From NCBI GenBank assembly GCA_044353905.1, contig JBILBA010000010.1, positions 1 to 38,920 of the forward strand: a stretch of DNA of 38,920 bases, given 5' to 3'. Every line of letters begins with the position of its first letter. Positions within the stretch are counted from its first letter, which is position 1. The stretch is from MWH-TA3 sp044353905 (GTDB lineage Bacteria > Actinomycetota > Actinomycetes > Actinomycetales > Microbacteriaceae). A program made the position numbers and the translations under genes. The notes below the pieces were generated by a model. That model had not been told where the DNA came from. It did not search any database and was given only the letters and a program-made list of their open reading frames with translations. Positions 7,256 to 14,550 of the stretch are shown here, piece by piece.

Positions 7256-7830
7256 TAGTCGTCCTCCCCTTCGTCTTCGTCTTCGTCTTCGTCTTCGTCA
7301 CGATCGTCGTCTTCGTCACGATCGTCGTCTTCGTCACGATCGTCGTCTTCGTCACGATCGTCGTCTTCGTCCTCATAATCGTCCTCGTCTTCGTCATCCT
7401 CATACGACCCGCCGGCCGAACCAGAACTTGTACCGTGCGACGTACCCGAGTTTGTCCCCGACGACGTACCAGCGTTAGTTCCCGAGTCAGTTCCATAAGA
7501 ACCGCCGGCCGAACCAGAACTCGTTCCGTGCGACGTACCCGAGGTTTCACCGGTCGTCCCTGGGATTCCGTCAATCGTCGCTCCGAAGAGTGAGGCGTTG
7601 CCGTCGGTGACAACGCCCGCTGCGGTGACGAGCGGAGAACCCGGAGTGGAGGACGACGCGAGTGGGCCCGATCCTCCTGCAACGGAGCCCGATACCGCGT
7701 TGGTGGTCGCGGCGAGGAGTCCCGATACGTCATCGATATCAATCGCGCCGGAGTTCACCGCTACGGTGCCGAGTCCGACACCAGTCGTAGCGGTCATGCC
7801 GAGAAGGAGGAGAGAGCCTTGAATGTTCAT
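7255..7830 (-). CDS. low-complexity Gly/Ser/Thr and Asp/Glu-rich surface protein, 191 aa
   Basis: From the ATG at 7830 (GAGG just upstream) the protein has a hydrophobic N-terminal segment (GSLLLLGMTATTGVGLGTVAV) that may be a signal or anchor. A Ser/Gly/Thr-rich middle follows, carrying a 16-residue unit SGTSHGTSSGSAGGSY twice with a 31-residue period. From about residue 144 to the end it is almost only Asp and Glu with periodic Arg (DDDRDE). A TTG at 7890 would add 20 residues. The closest thing to a flavin attachment motif is FGAT at residues 82-85, which is weak. It is the first gene of the apbE operon, divergent from the two-component system. The acidic tail may bind cations or the lysine-rich neighbour; that is inference. 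Confidence 0.75.
   Translation of the reverse strand: MNIQGSLLLLGMTATTGVGLGTVAVNSGAIDIDDVSGLLAATTNAVSGSVAGGSGPLASSSTPGSPLVTAAGVVTDGNASLFGATIDGIPGTTGETSGTSHGTSSGSAGGSYGTDSGTNAGTSSGTNSGTSHGTSSGSAGGSYEDDEDEDDYEDEDDDRDEDDDRDEDDDRDEDDDRDEDEDEDEDEGEDD
7297..7368. repeat. 18-base tandem repeat, four perfect copies
   Basis: The unit GTCACGATCGTCGTCTTC is present four times in a row without change and encodes, on the minus strand, repeated Glu-Asp-Asp-Asp-Arg-Asp. It is flanked on the left by a GTCTTC-type hexamer run that extends the acidic tract. Unit length is a multiple of three, so copy-number change would lengthen or shorten the acidic tail without a frameshift. Confidence 0.95.
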
Positions 7831-7920
7831 GTCCTCAGTTTCGCGCGCTTGTCTGAGGTAAGCGAGCGGGTTTAGTAAAGAAACGTCCAAGGTTTTTGTG
7901 GGTTAGCGCTCACGATGCTC

Positions 7921-7935
7921 GATTCGGTCGGATTC
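7921..7935. promoter_or_regulatory. possible response-regulator operator (direct GATTC repeats)
   Basis: Two GATTC words start at 7921 and 7931, ten bases apart, in the space between the Asp/Glu-rich gene and the response regulator. OmpR-type regulators bind direct repeats with about one helical turn spacing. The repeat is short and the genome uses GATTC often, so this is a weak call. Confidence 0.25.
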
Positions 7936-7951
7936 ATGGCACTCTCTAATC

Positions 7952-8620
7952 ATGACGATTCTGCTGGTGGAGGACGATCGAGCTATTGCCGACGCCCTCG
8001 TCGACGGGCTTCGCGACAACGGATATTCGGTTGCGCATGTTGTCCTCGGCAGTGAAGCAATCTCAAAGGTTCGAGCCGGAGGAATCACCACGGTGATTCT
8101 CGACCTCGGACTTCCGGACATTGATGGAACCGAAGTGTGCCGTCAGATTCGGGCATTCTCACACGTGCCCATCATCGTGGCGAGCGCTCGCGAAACAGAA
8201 ATGGATCGAGTGACCGTGCTCGACATGGGTGCCGACGACTACGTCGTGAAACCCTTTGGCATCAAAGAACTCGTTGCGCGAATTCACGCGGTGATGCGAC
8301 GAGCCAGCGGGACAGTGACACCGGTAACCCACATCGAGGCCGGAACTCTCGTGATTGACACAAAATCTCGAACGGTCACTGTTGGTGGGAATTCCGTGGC
8401 GCTCACTCCAAAAGAGTTCGATCTGCTCGCCTATCTCTCTCGGGAACCGGGAACAGTTTTTCGTCGAGCCGATATTCTTCGTGACGTATGGCAAACGACC
8501 TGGTACGGAACGACGAAAACCCTTGATGCTCACGTCGCGAGCATTCGTAAAAAGCTCGGAAACGCCGAGTGGGTCGAGTCGGTGCGCGGTGTCGGATTCA
8601 CGCTAAGGGTCGTGTCGTGA
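7952..8620 (+). CDS. OmpR/PhoB family response regulator
   Basis: This 222-residue regulator has a receiver domain (about 1-115) with Asp51 as the phosphate acceptor (VILDLGLPDIDG), acidic pocket residues Asp8/Asp9, switch residue Ser78 and Lys100 in VVKPFG. The C-terminal winged-helix DNA-binding domain includes ALTPKEFDLLAYL and ends VRGVGFTLRV. It is followed by its kinase with a GTGA overlap. It diverges from the apbE locus, which makes that locus a likely target, possibly together with its own gene. No Shine-Dalgarno sequence is seen before the ATG. CACTCT lies six bases upstream, so a leaderless message is possible. Confidence 0.93.
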   Translation: MTILLVEDDRAIADALVDGLRDNGYSVAHVVLGSEAISKVRAGGITTVILDLGLPDIDGTEVCRQIRAFSHVPIIVASARETEMDRVTVLDMGADDYVVKPFGIKELVARIHAVMRRASGTVTPVTHIEAGTLVIDTKSRTVTVGGNSVALTPKEFDLLAYLSREPGTVFRRADILRDVWQTTWYGTTKTLDAHVASIRKKLGNAEWVESVRGVGFTLRVVS

Positions 8621-10014
8621 GGCGCATCTTCCTCGCGTCAATCGTCGGTGTCAGTTGCGTTCTTCTCGTCGCCCAAGGCGCCGCGGTCGTCGGTTACGTC
8701 TCTGCATCGGAACAAGACCGTATCATCACGGAATATGAGCGGGACGCGTTCATTCTCGGTGGCCGGGTAGAGACGCTGCTCGAATCCCCTGATCGTGTCG
8801 ACCCCACCCTCGCGGTGCTGGTCAACAAGTACGCGGCCGAACGCAATACGCAGGTGATCGTGGTTGATTCAGTGGGTATAGGTGTTCTCACGAGCGATCC
8901 GACCGAACTTGCGCTGGGAACCGATTATTCGAATCGCCCCGAGATCGCGAGCGCTCTCCTCGGGAACGTGACGTCGGGCGAGCGTTGGTCGGAAACGCTC
9001 CAGTCCAATCTCGTCTACGTGTCTGTTCCGATCATCAACGGTTCGTCCATATACGGCGCCGTCCGCTTGTCCTTCCGCCACGGCGAAATCGACGTCGCTG
9101 TCTCCGAAAAAACCGCGATTCTCTGGTGGGTGGCGGGCGGATCGCTTCTCCTAGCGGCAGTAATGTCGTTTGTGGTTTCCGGTTTAGTCACCCGTCCGCT
9201 TCGGCGCGTCGAGTCCCAAGCAAACGCGCTGGCGGTCGGCGACTTCTCGGGTCGTCTTCCGGAAGACTCCGGCCCACACGAGATTCGGTCGTTGGCTGTC
9301 GCCTTCAACTCGATGGCGTCAAAGTTGGATTCGCTCATCCGGCAGCAACGCGCTTTTGCGTCGGATGCCTCTCATCAGTTGCGCACCCCCCTTACGGCAC
9401 TGTTGCTGCGAATCGAGCGAGCGCGCGAAGCCCTTCTGCTCGATCCCGTGTCTGCCGACGCGCGACTCGGCGACGCAGAGGTCGAGGTCGAGCGACTCAC
9501 ATCGATTGTCGAGGGGCTTCTTGCAATAGCTCGATCGGAGGGCGGTTCTCACGACGTCATCAACGTCGACCTCGCCGTGTTGTCCCAGGAACGAGTCGAG
9601 AACTGGAGGGCGCTTGCCGAAGAACGGGAGATCACCCTCGCCTATGAGGGCCCGACTAATGCAGTCGGAGTCGCGTTATCGAACGCACCAGAACAAATTG
9701 TCGACAACCTCGTGGACAACGCAATCGCGCATTCACCCAAGGGAACCGCCGTCTTGGTTCGTGTCCGCGAACTTGGTGACGAAATCGAATTAGCCGTCAT
9801 TGATGCCGGCACCGGAATGACGGTCGATCAGTGCAACCGTGCGTTCGATCGATTCTGGCGAGCGGATTCGACCAAAGACGGAAGTGGTCTTGGCCTCGCG
9901 ATCGTCAAACACTTGGTTGAACTAAGCGGGGGTTCGGCGACACTCAAGCCAGGGCGTGGCGGATCCGGGGTTGTTGCCACCATTCGGCTGCCGCGACCGA
10001 AACCAACCTCATAA
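8617..10014 (+). CDS. sensor histidine kinase
   Basis: The 465-residue membrane kinase has an N-terminal helix (about 4-28), an extracellular sensor domain, a second helix (about 168-195, LWWVAGGSLLLAAVMSF) and a HAMP linker. The dimerisation box has His253 in DASHQLRTPLTAL, and the ATPase domain has NLVDNAIAHSPKG (N box), DAGTGMT (G1) and GSGLGLAIVKHL (G2). The GTG at 8617 is chosen because it overlaps the regulator stop by four bases and begins with a basic signal-anchor sequence. The signal is unknown. The divergent redox locus suggests metal or redox sensing, which is inference. Confidence 0.93.
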   Translation: MRRIFLASIVGVSCVLLVAQGAAVVGYVSASEQDRIITEYERDAFILGGRVETLLESPDRVDPTLAVLVNKYAAERNTQVIVVDSVGIGVLTSDPTELALGTDYSNRPEIASALLGNVTSGERWSETLQSNLVYVSVPIINGSSIYGAVRLSFRHGEIDVAVSEKTAILWWVAGGSLLLAAVMSFVVSGLVTRPLRRVESQANALAVGDFSGRLPEDSGPHEIRSLAVAFNSMASKLDSLIRQQRAFASDASHQLRTPLTALLLRIERAREALLLDPVSADARLGDAEVEVERLTSIVEGLLAIARSEGGSHDVINVDLAVLSQERVENWRALAEEREITLAYEGPTNAVGVALSNAPEQIVDNLVDNAIAHSPKGTAVLVRVRELGDEIELAVIDAGTGMTVDQCNRAFDRFWRADSTKDGSGLGLAIVKHLVELSGGSATLKPGRGGSGVVATIRLPRPKPTS

Positions 10015-10054
10015 TCCTCGAAGCGGGCGTGCCGGCCTCGAAACGAACGTGCCG

Positions 10055-10957
10055 CTACGACGCGCTCGTGTCGCGCGGGGCGACAGCCTTGTTGTCGCGT
10101 CCCGCCAGGTAGGACCCGGCGACGACCAACGGCAGACCGATGAGAATCCCCGTCGTGATTGGTTCGTTCAGGAAAACGATTCCCAAGAGCGTCGCCACCA
10201 CAAGATTGATATAAGTAATGAGCGTCGAGCGACGAGGCCCCACGTGTTTGATCAACTCGAAAAACAAAACAAAAGCGAGCGCCGAACTGATGACACCGAG
10301 CACGATGATGGCGACCCACGCCTCGATCGGTGGACTGAGGGCGACATCGTGCGGGAGGGTCACGAACGCGAACGGCGCATAAATCACCGAGACCATCGCC
10401 AATGCCACAGCGCTCAGTGACAATCCAGACACGTGAGGCATTGTTCGGCCCGCCACGATTGGCGCGATGGCGTAGCAGATGGCCGAGGCCGCCAACATTC
10501 CGACCGGAATGACGTCGATGGCTCCGCTGAACGCGTCGATTCCGACGAGGGTGAATACTCCCAGGAACCCAAGTATCAATCCCGCGATCGTGACGGGGTG
10601 ACGGGCCGCACGGTCTCCAAGGAAAGTCCCCGTGATGAACGCCGCGATGAAGGGAATTGTCGTCATCATAAGACCGGCAAAGCTACTCGCGATCGAACGT
10701 TCCGCTTCCGTGATGAGCCACCACGGCCCGACCATTTCGAGTGTGGCAAACAACAGAACACCGCGCCAATTCCGGAGTGTGGCACGGAACTCGCCCCTGA
10801 AAATGACAATCGGCAAGAGCACAAGTGCGCCCAGAGTAACGCGCAACCACACGATGCTGGGGGTGCTGAACGACTCGATGGCGATAGCGATGAAATAGTA
10901 GGGAATTCCCCAGGCAACCCCCACAGAGAGGAATAGGACGAGTGCGCGCGGTGACAC
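10055..10957 (-). CDS. EamA/DMT family transporter
   Basis: This 300-residue protein has ten predicted membrane helices in two EamA repeats, the layout of the drug/metabolite transporter superfamily. The first repeat begins ALVLFLSVGVAWGIPYYF and the second ends near GLPLVVAGSYLAG. Members export amino acids, metabolites or drugs, and the substrate cannot be assigned here. The GTG at 10957 lies close after the next upstream gene and has no good ribosome binding site. It converges on the kinase gene with about 40 bases between, in which no clear terminator is seen. Confidence 0.88.
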   Translation of the reverse strand: MSPRALVLFLSVGVAWGIPYYFIAIAIESFSTPSIVWLRVTLGALVLLPIVIFRGEFRATLRNWRGVLLFATLEMVGPWWLITEAERSIASSFAGLMMTTIPFIAAFITGTFLGDRAARHPVTIAGLILGFLGVFTLVGIDAFSGAIDVIPVGMLAASAICYAIAPIVAGRTMPHVSGLSLSAVALAMVSVIYAPFAFVTLPHDVALSPPIEAWVAIIVLGVISSALAFVLFFELIKHVGPRRSTLITYINLVVATLLGIVFLNEPITTGILIGLPLVVAGSYLAGRDNKAVAPRDTSAS

Positions 10958-10969
10958 AGTGCGTCGAAA

Positions 10970-11323
10970 CTATTTCGCCCGCGGAGATCGCACGGCGTGC
11001 ATCTCGGCGAGTATCTGTTGTGTTTCACGATGAGCCGCCATCACCGCGGAATGAGTCTCGTTGTCACGCCGCTCGGTCTTCCGAGACTGTATGTTCTGCC
11101 CGACCATGATGATGGGAAGCAAAACGAGTTGGAGCAGGGTTTGGGCGACCCAGGCGACGATCACAACCGGGTCGCCGGTAGCGAGAGCCGCGGGAAGCGA
11201 AATCAACGCGAGGATTGTGAAGGCGATTGCGGCCCACATCGTTCCAACGACAGACGTGATTCGCTCGCCCCAGCGCTCGAGACTGTCATTGCTTCGACGC
11301 ACGAACCGCGGGGATTTGCTCAC
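10970..11323 (-). CDS. two-helix membrane protein, DUF1003 or low-affinity iron permease-like
   Basis: The 117-residue protein starts with a basic segment, has two membrane helices (about 27-49 and 54-77) and a C-terminal charged helix with IMVGQNIQSRKTERRD. The helix pair followed by a Gln-Asn-x-Gln motif recalls DUF1003 and low-affinity iron permease-type families. I cannot decide between them. TAGACT lies six bases before the GTG at 11323 on the minus strand with no ribosome binding site, so a leaderless message is likely. It lies just after the tRNA-Ala gene and before the EamA gene on the same strand. Confidence 0.7.
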   Translation of the reverse strand: MSKSPRFVRRSNDSLERWGERITSVVGTMWAAIAFTILALISLPAALATGDPVVIVAWVAQTLLQLVLLPIIMVGQNIQSRKTERRDNETHSAVMAAHRETQQILAEMHAVRSPRAK

Positions 11324-11329
11324 GGCTGA

Positions 11330-11335
11330 AGTCTA
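11330..11335 (-). promoter_or_regulatory. -10 element of a leaderless promoter
   Basis: TAGACT on the minus strand is followed by six bases and then GTG at 11323. The same hexamer occurs in both directions at 30454-30463. No clear -35 is visible. Confidence 0.45.
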
Positions 11336-11342
11336 TTCGGTG

Positions 11343-11415
11343 TGGAGACTAGGGGAATCGAACCCCTGACCTCCTGCTTGCAAAGCAGGCGCTCTACCAA
11401 TTGAGCTAAGTCCCC
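11343..11415 (-). tRNA. tRNA-Ala(TGC)
   Basis: A 73-base cloverleaf is read on the minus strand. The acceptor stem GGGGACT pairs with AGTCTCC, the D arm contains AGCTCAATTGGTAGAGC, the anticodon loop is CTTTGCAAG with anticodon TGC, and the T arm contains GGTTCGATTCC. CCA is not encoded, so the CCA-adding enzyme at 30472 is needed. It follows tRNA-Ile, the usual pair near gyrA in actinobacteria. Confidence 0.97.
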
Positions 11416-11422
11416 GTTTTTT

Positions 11423-11440
11423 ACGGTTTCGGGAAACCGT
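11423..11440. other. hairpin between the two tRNA genes
   Basis: ACGGTTT and AAACCGT form a seven-base stem with a CGGG loop. On the strand of the tRNA genes the stem is followed by A residues, not T, so it is not a normal intrinsic terminator for them. It may help processing of a joint tRNA transcript. Confidence 0.4.
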
Positions 11441-11441
11441 G

Positions 11442-11515
11442 TGGGGCTACCAGGACTTGAACCTGGGACCTCTTCGTTATCAGCGAAGCGCTCTAACCAC
11501 CTGAGCTATAGCCCC
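11442..11515 (-). tRNA. tRNA-Ile(GAT)
   Basis: A 74-base cloverleaf is read on the minus strand. The acceptor stem GGGGCTA pairs with TAGCCCC, the D arm contains AGCTCAGGTGGTTAGAGC, the anticodon loop CTGATAACG has anticodon GAT, and the T arm contains GGTTCAAGTCC. CCA is not encoded. It lies after gyrA and DUF3566 on the same strand and may be transcribed with them. Confidence 0.97.
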
Positions 11516-11579
11516 TAAACCTGTCCGAGCCTATCGCATTTCGGTCGCGCCAAAAAATCGCCTAGCTAGACCGTCGTCC

Positions 11580-11954
11580 TCAGTCGTTTGTGAACGCGAT
11601 ACGGATTCCACCGGTGATGCGGGCGATGAAGTTGAACCCCAGAGAGAAGACAGCGCCGAGTGCTGTTCCGCACACGAGGCTAGCGACGACCTGAATCAGC
11701 GTGAACACCATCACCGAGGGGAACGACATGAGATCGGCGAGCCCCATAAAGTCAATTCCGACGATAGAGCTCACAATTCCGTTCAACGTGTCGACGACGC
11801 CGAGCACCGTCAGCAGGAGCCAACCCAAAACGTTGACGACCGCGAGGATCAGCGAGATTGTGAGCGAGATGATGAAAGAGTTCTTGGTAGCCGACCAAAA
11901 GTCAATGTGGACGAGACGAAGCCGAACCTGCTTTGCGGCGGATTCTTTACTCAT
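11580..11954 (-). CDS. DUF3566 membrane protein
   Basis: This 124-residue protein encoded directly after gyrA matches the DUF3566 family of actinobacteria in position, length and layout. A short basic N-terminus with VRLRLVHIDFWSATK is followed by a helix (about 27-50), a loop, and a second helix (about 80-107). The ATG at 11954 lies inside the end of gyrA (8-base overlap, ATGAGTAA), so it is probably translationally coupled. Its biochemical role is not established as far as I know. Constant linkage to gyrA suggests co-expression. Confidence 0.9.
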   Translation of the reverse strand: MSKESAAKQVRLRLVHIDFWSATKNSFIISLTISLILAVVNVLGWLLLTVLGVVDTLNGIVSSIVGIDFMGLADLMSFPSVMVFTLIQVVASLVCGTALGAVFSLGFNFIARITGGIRIAFTND

Positions 11955-14526
11955 GGGTGGTGTCTTCCGTTTCTGTCATGTCTGATTCGTCGGATTCTGT
12001 CGAATCGATTTCTGCTATCGAGTCTAGATTACGCTCGACGTTGCGAGCGATGGCCAGAATTCGATCGCCGTCGTCCGGGCGAGCGAAGACCACTCCCATT
12101 GTGTCGCGCCCCTTCGCGGGCACGCCGTCGACGCTCGAGCGCACGACCTTTCCGCCTTCCATGATGACGAGAACTTCGTCGCCATCGTCCACGATGAGAC
12201 CACCGGTTAGACCGCCACGTTCATCCGTCAGTTTCGCGACCTTGATGCCGATTCCGCCGCGGTTTTGAACTCGGTATTGGCTCACCTCGGTGCGCTTCGC
12301 GTAACCGCTTTCGGTCACAACAAAGACGTATCCGACATCAGAGACAACGGCTGCCGACAACAATTCGTCGCCGGTGCGAAGTGAGAGGCCTTTCACACCC
12401 GCCGTCTTTCGTCCGGTCGGTCGAAGGCTCGCGTCGTTTGCGGCGAAGCGCAACGACATGCCTGCCTTGGAAACCAGCAGAATTTCGCTATCAGAGTTCA
12501 CCAGCATCGCGGATACCACTGCGTCGAGATACGTTGGCTGGCCCTCATCATTGAGGGTGGGCTTTCCGTCTTTGCCCTTTTCCACCGCAAGATCGATAGC
12601 GAAGACTCCGCCGGTGCGATTCGTGTCATAGTCGGTGAGTTTCGACTTCTTGACGAGGCCTCTGCCCGTTGCGAGCACGAGGTATTCTGCTGCCACATAG
12701 TTGCGGACATCGAGTATCTGTGCGACCGACTCGCCCGGCAAGAGCGCGAGAAGGTTTGCGATGTGTTGACCCTTGGCGTCGCGCGCGGCCTCGGTGACTT
12801 CGAACCCTTTCGCGCGGTACACGCGCCCCTTGTCCGTGAAGAACAAAAGCCAGTGATGAGTCGTCGTAACCAGGAAATGCTGCACGACGTCATCGGCTCG
12901 CAATTTGGCGCCCTTGATTCCTTTACCGCCGCGGTTTTGCGAACGATAGTTGTCGCTGCGGGTGCGCTTGATGTATCCGTCGCGCGTGACGGTGACGACA
13001 ATCTCTTCTTCTGGGATGAGGTCTTCGTTGCGCAGATCGCCTTCACTCGGAACAATCGCGGTTCGTCGATCGTCACCATACTTCTCGACGATCTCGGTCA
13101 ATTCCGAGCTGATGATTCCCCGCTGCACTTCTTCGTCCGCGAGAATTCGTTTGAACTCGGCAATCTGCAGTTCGATTTCGGCAGCCTGGTCCATGATCTT
13201 CTGGCGCTCGAGGGCAGCGAGCCGGCGGAGTTGCAGATTGAGAATCGCCATCGCCTGAATCTCGTCCAGAACGAGAAGCTTAATGAGTCCTTCTTTCGCT
13301 TCGTCCACCGTGGGGGATTTGCGAATAAGCGCAATGACCGCATCAAGCGCGTCGAGGGCCTTGAGGTACCCGCGCAAAATGTGCGCGTCCGCTTCCGCCT
13401 TATCAAGGCGGAACTGGGTGCGCCGCACGATGACACTGACTTGGTGTTCGACCCAGTAGGTGATGAACTGGTCGATCGGCAGGGTTCGGGGAACGCCGTC
13501 AACAATGGCGAGCATGTTCGCACCGAAATTGTCTTGCAATTGTGTCTGGCGGTAGAGATTGTTGAGCACGACCTTGGCGACGGCGTCGCGCTTGAGGACG
13601 ATGACGAGTCGTTGGCCGGTTCGACCGCTCGATTCGTCTCGAATGTCGGCAATCCCCTGGAGTTTGTTCTCTTTGACAAGGTCCGCGATCTTCATTGCGA
13701 GGTTGTCGGGGTTGACTTGGTAGGGAAGTTCCGTGATGACGAGACACGTGCGACCGTGTATTTCCTCGGTTTCGACCACCGCGCGCATCGTGATGGATCC
13801 GTGACCGGTGCGGTACGCCTCGTCGATTCCCGTGGTGCCGACGATCAACGCACCGGTGGGGAAGTCGGGGCCCTTGACCCGCTGGAGAATCGCCTCGAGG
13901 AGTTCCTCGCGTGACGCGGTCGGGTTGGCGAGGTGCCAGAGTGCGGCCTCGCTTACTTCTCGAAGGTTGTGCGGCGGGATATTGGTCGCCATTCCCACGG
14001 CGATACCGACCGAGCCGTTAACAAGCAGATTCGGAAAACGACTCGGCAGAATGGATGGTTCTTTAGTGCGCCCGTCGTAATTGTCCTGAAAATCAACGGT
14101 GTTCTCGTCGATATCGCGCACCATCTCCATGGCGAGTTGCGCCATGCGGGTCTCGGTGTATCGAGGTGCGGCGGCACCATCGTTTCCGGGTGAACCGAAG
14201 TTTCCTTGCCCCGAGGCGAGCGGGTACCGGAGGCTCCAGGGTTGAACAAGACGAACCAACGCGTCGTAAATTGCTGTGTCGCCGTGGGGGTGGAACTGGC
14301 CCATGACGTCGCCAACAACGCGGGAACACTTCGAGAACGCCTTATCGGGTCGGTATCCGCCATCAAACATCGCATAAATGACGCGGCGGTGAACCGGCTT
14401 GAGACCATCCCTGATATCCGGCAAAGCTCGACCAACAATGACGCTCATCGCGTAGTCAAGGTACGAACGCTGCATCTCCATCTGGAGATCGACTTGTTCG
14501 ATACGTTCTATTGATTCGTCAGTCAT
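11947..14526 (-). CDS. gyrA: DNA gyrase subunit A
   Basis: GyrA cuts and rejoins DNA in the GyrA2B2 enzyme that adds negative supercoils. The 859-residue protein has the winged-helix/tower core with catalytic Tyr123 (AAAPRYTE), a coiled coil and a C-terminal beta-pinwheel with the GyrA box QNRGGKG. In the quinolone region (FHPHGDTAIYD) Thr84 stands where E. coli has Ser83, and Asp88 matches E. coli Asp87, so no classic resistance change is seen. It follows gyrB by 24 bases. An acidic tail ends the protein. ATG at 14526 gives the normal MTDE start. Confidence 0.98.
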   Translation of the reverse strand: MTDESIERIEQVDLQMEMQRSYLDYAMSVIVGRALPDIRDGLKPVHRRVIYAMFDGGYRPDKAFSKCSRVVGDVMGQFHPHGDTAIYDALVRLVQPWSLRYPLASGQGNFGSPGNDGAAAPRYTETRMAQLAMEMVRDIDENTVDFQDNYDGRTKEPSILPSRFPNLLVNGSVGIAVGMATNIPPHNLREVSEAALWHLANPTASREELLEAILQRVKGPDFPTGALIVGTTGIDEAYRTGHGSITMRAVVETEEIHGRTCLVITELPYQVNPDNLAMKIADLVKENKLQGIADIRDESSGRTGQRLVIVLKRDAVAKVVLNNLYRQTQLQDNFGANMLAIVDGVPRTLPIDQFITYWVEHQVSVIVRRTQFRLDKAEADAHILRGYLKALDALDAVIALIRKSPTVDEAKEGLIKLLVLDEIQAMAILNLQLRRLAALERQKIMDQAAEIELQIAEFKRILADEEVQRGIISSELTEIVEKYGDDRRTAIVPSEGDLRNEDLIPEEEIVVTVTRDGYIKRTRSDNYRSQNRGGKGIKGAKLRADDVVQHFLVTTTHHWLLFFTDKGRVYRAKGFEVTEAARDAKGQHIANLLALLPGESVAQILDVRNYVAAEYLVLATGRGLVKKSKLTDYDTNRTGGVFAIDLAVEKGKDGKPTLNDEGQPTYLDAVVSAMLVNSDSEILLVSKAGMSLRFAANDASLRPTGRKTAGVKGLSLRTGDELLSAAVVSDVGYVFVVTESGYAKRTEVSQYRVQNRGGIGIKVAKLTDERGGLTGGLIVDDGDEVLVIMEGGKVVRSSVDGVPAKGRDTMGVVFARPDDGDRILAIARNVERNLDSIAEIDSTESDESDMTETEDTTHE

Positions 14527-14550
14527 GTCGCGTTGTCCTTTAGTCGATTC

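Noticed and set aside
7297..7368. CRISPR-like array
   Set aside because: The 18-base units abut with no spacers and lie in frame in a coding sequence, so they are a protein repeat.
12190..12260. Possible fluoroquinolone-resistance or intein features in gyrA
   Set aside because: The quinolone region near residues 76-88 carries Thr84 and Asp88, which are normal states, and the protein is continuous without an intein.
12763..13914. 383-codon plus-strand open frame opposite gyrA
   Set aside because: It mirrors the gyrA codon pattern and has no promoter, ribosome binding site or family likeness.
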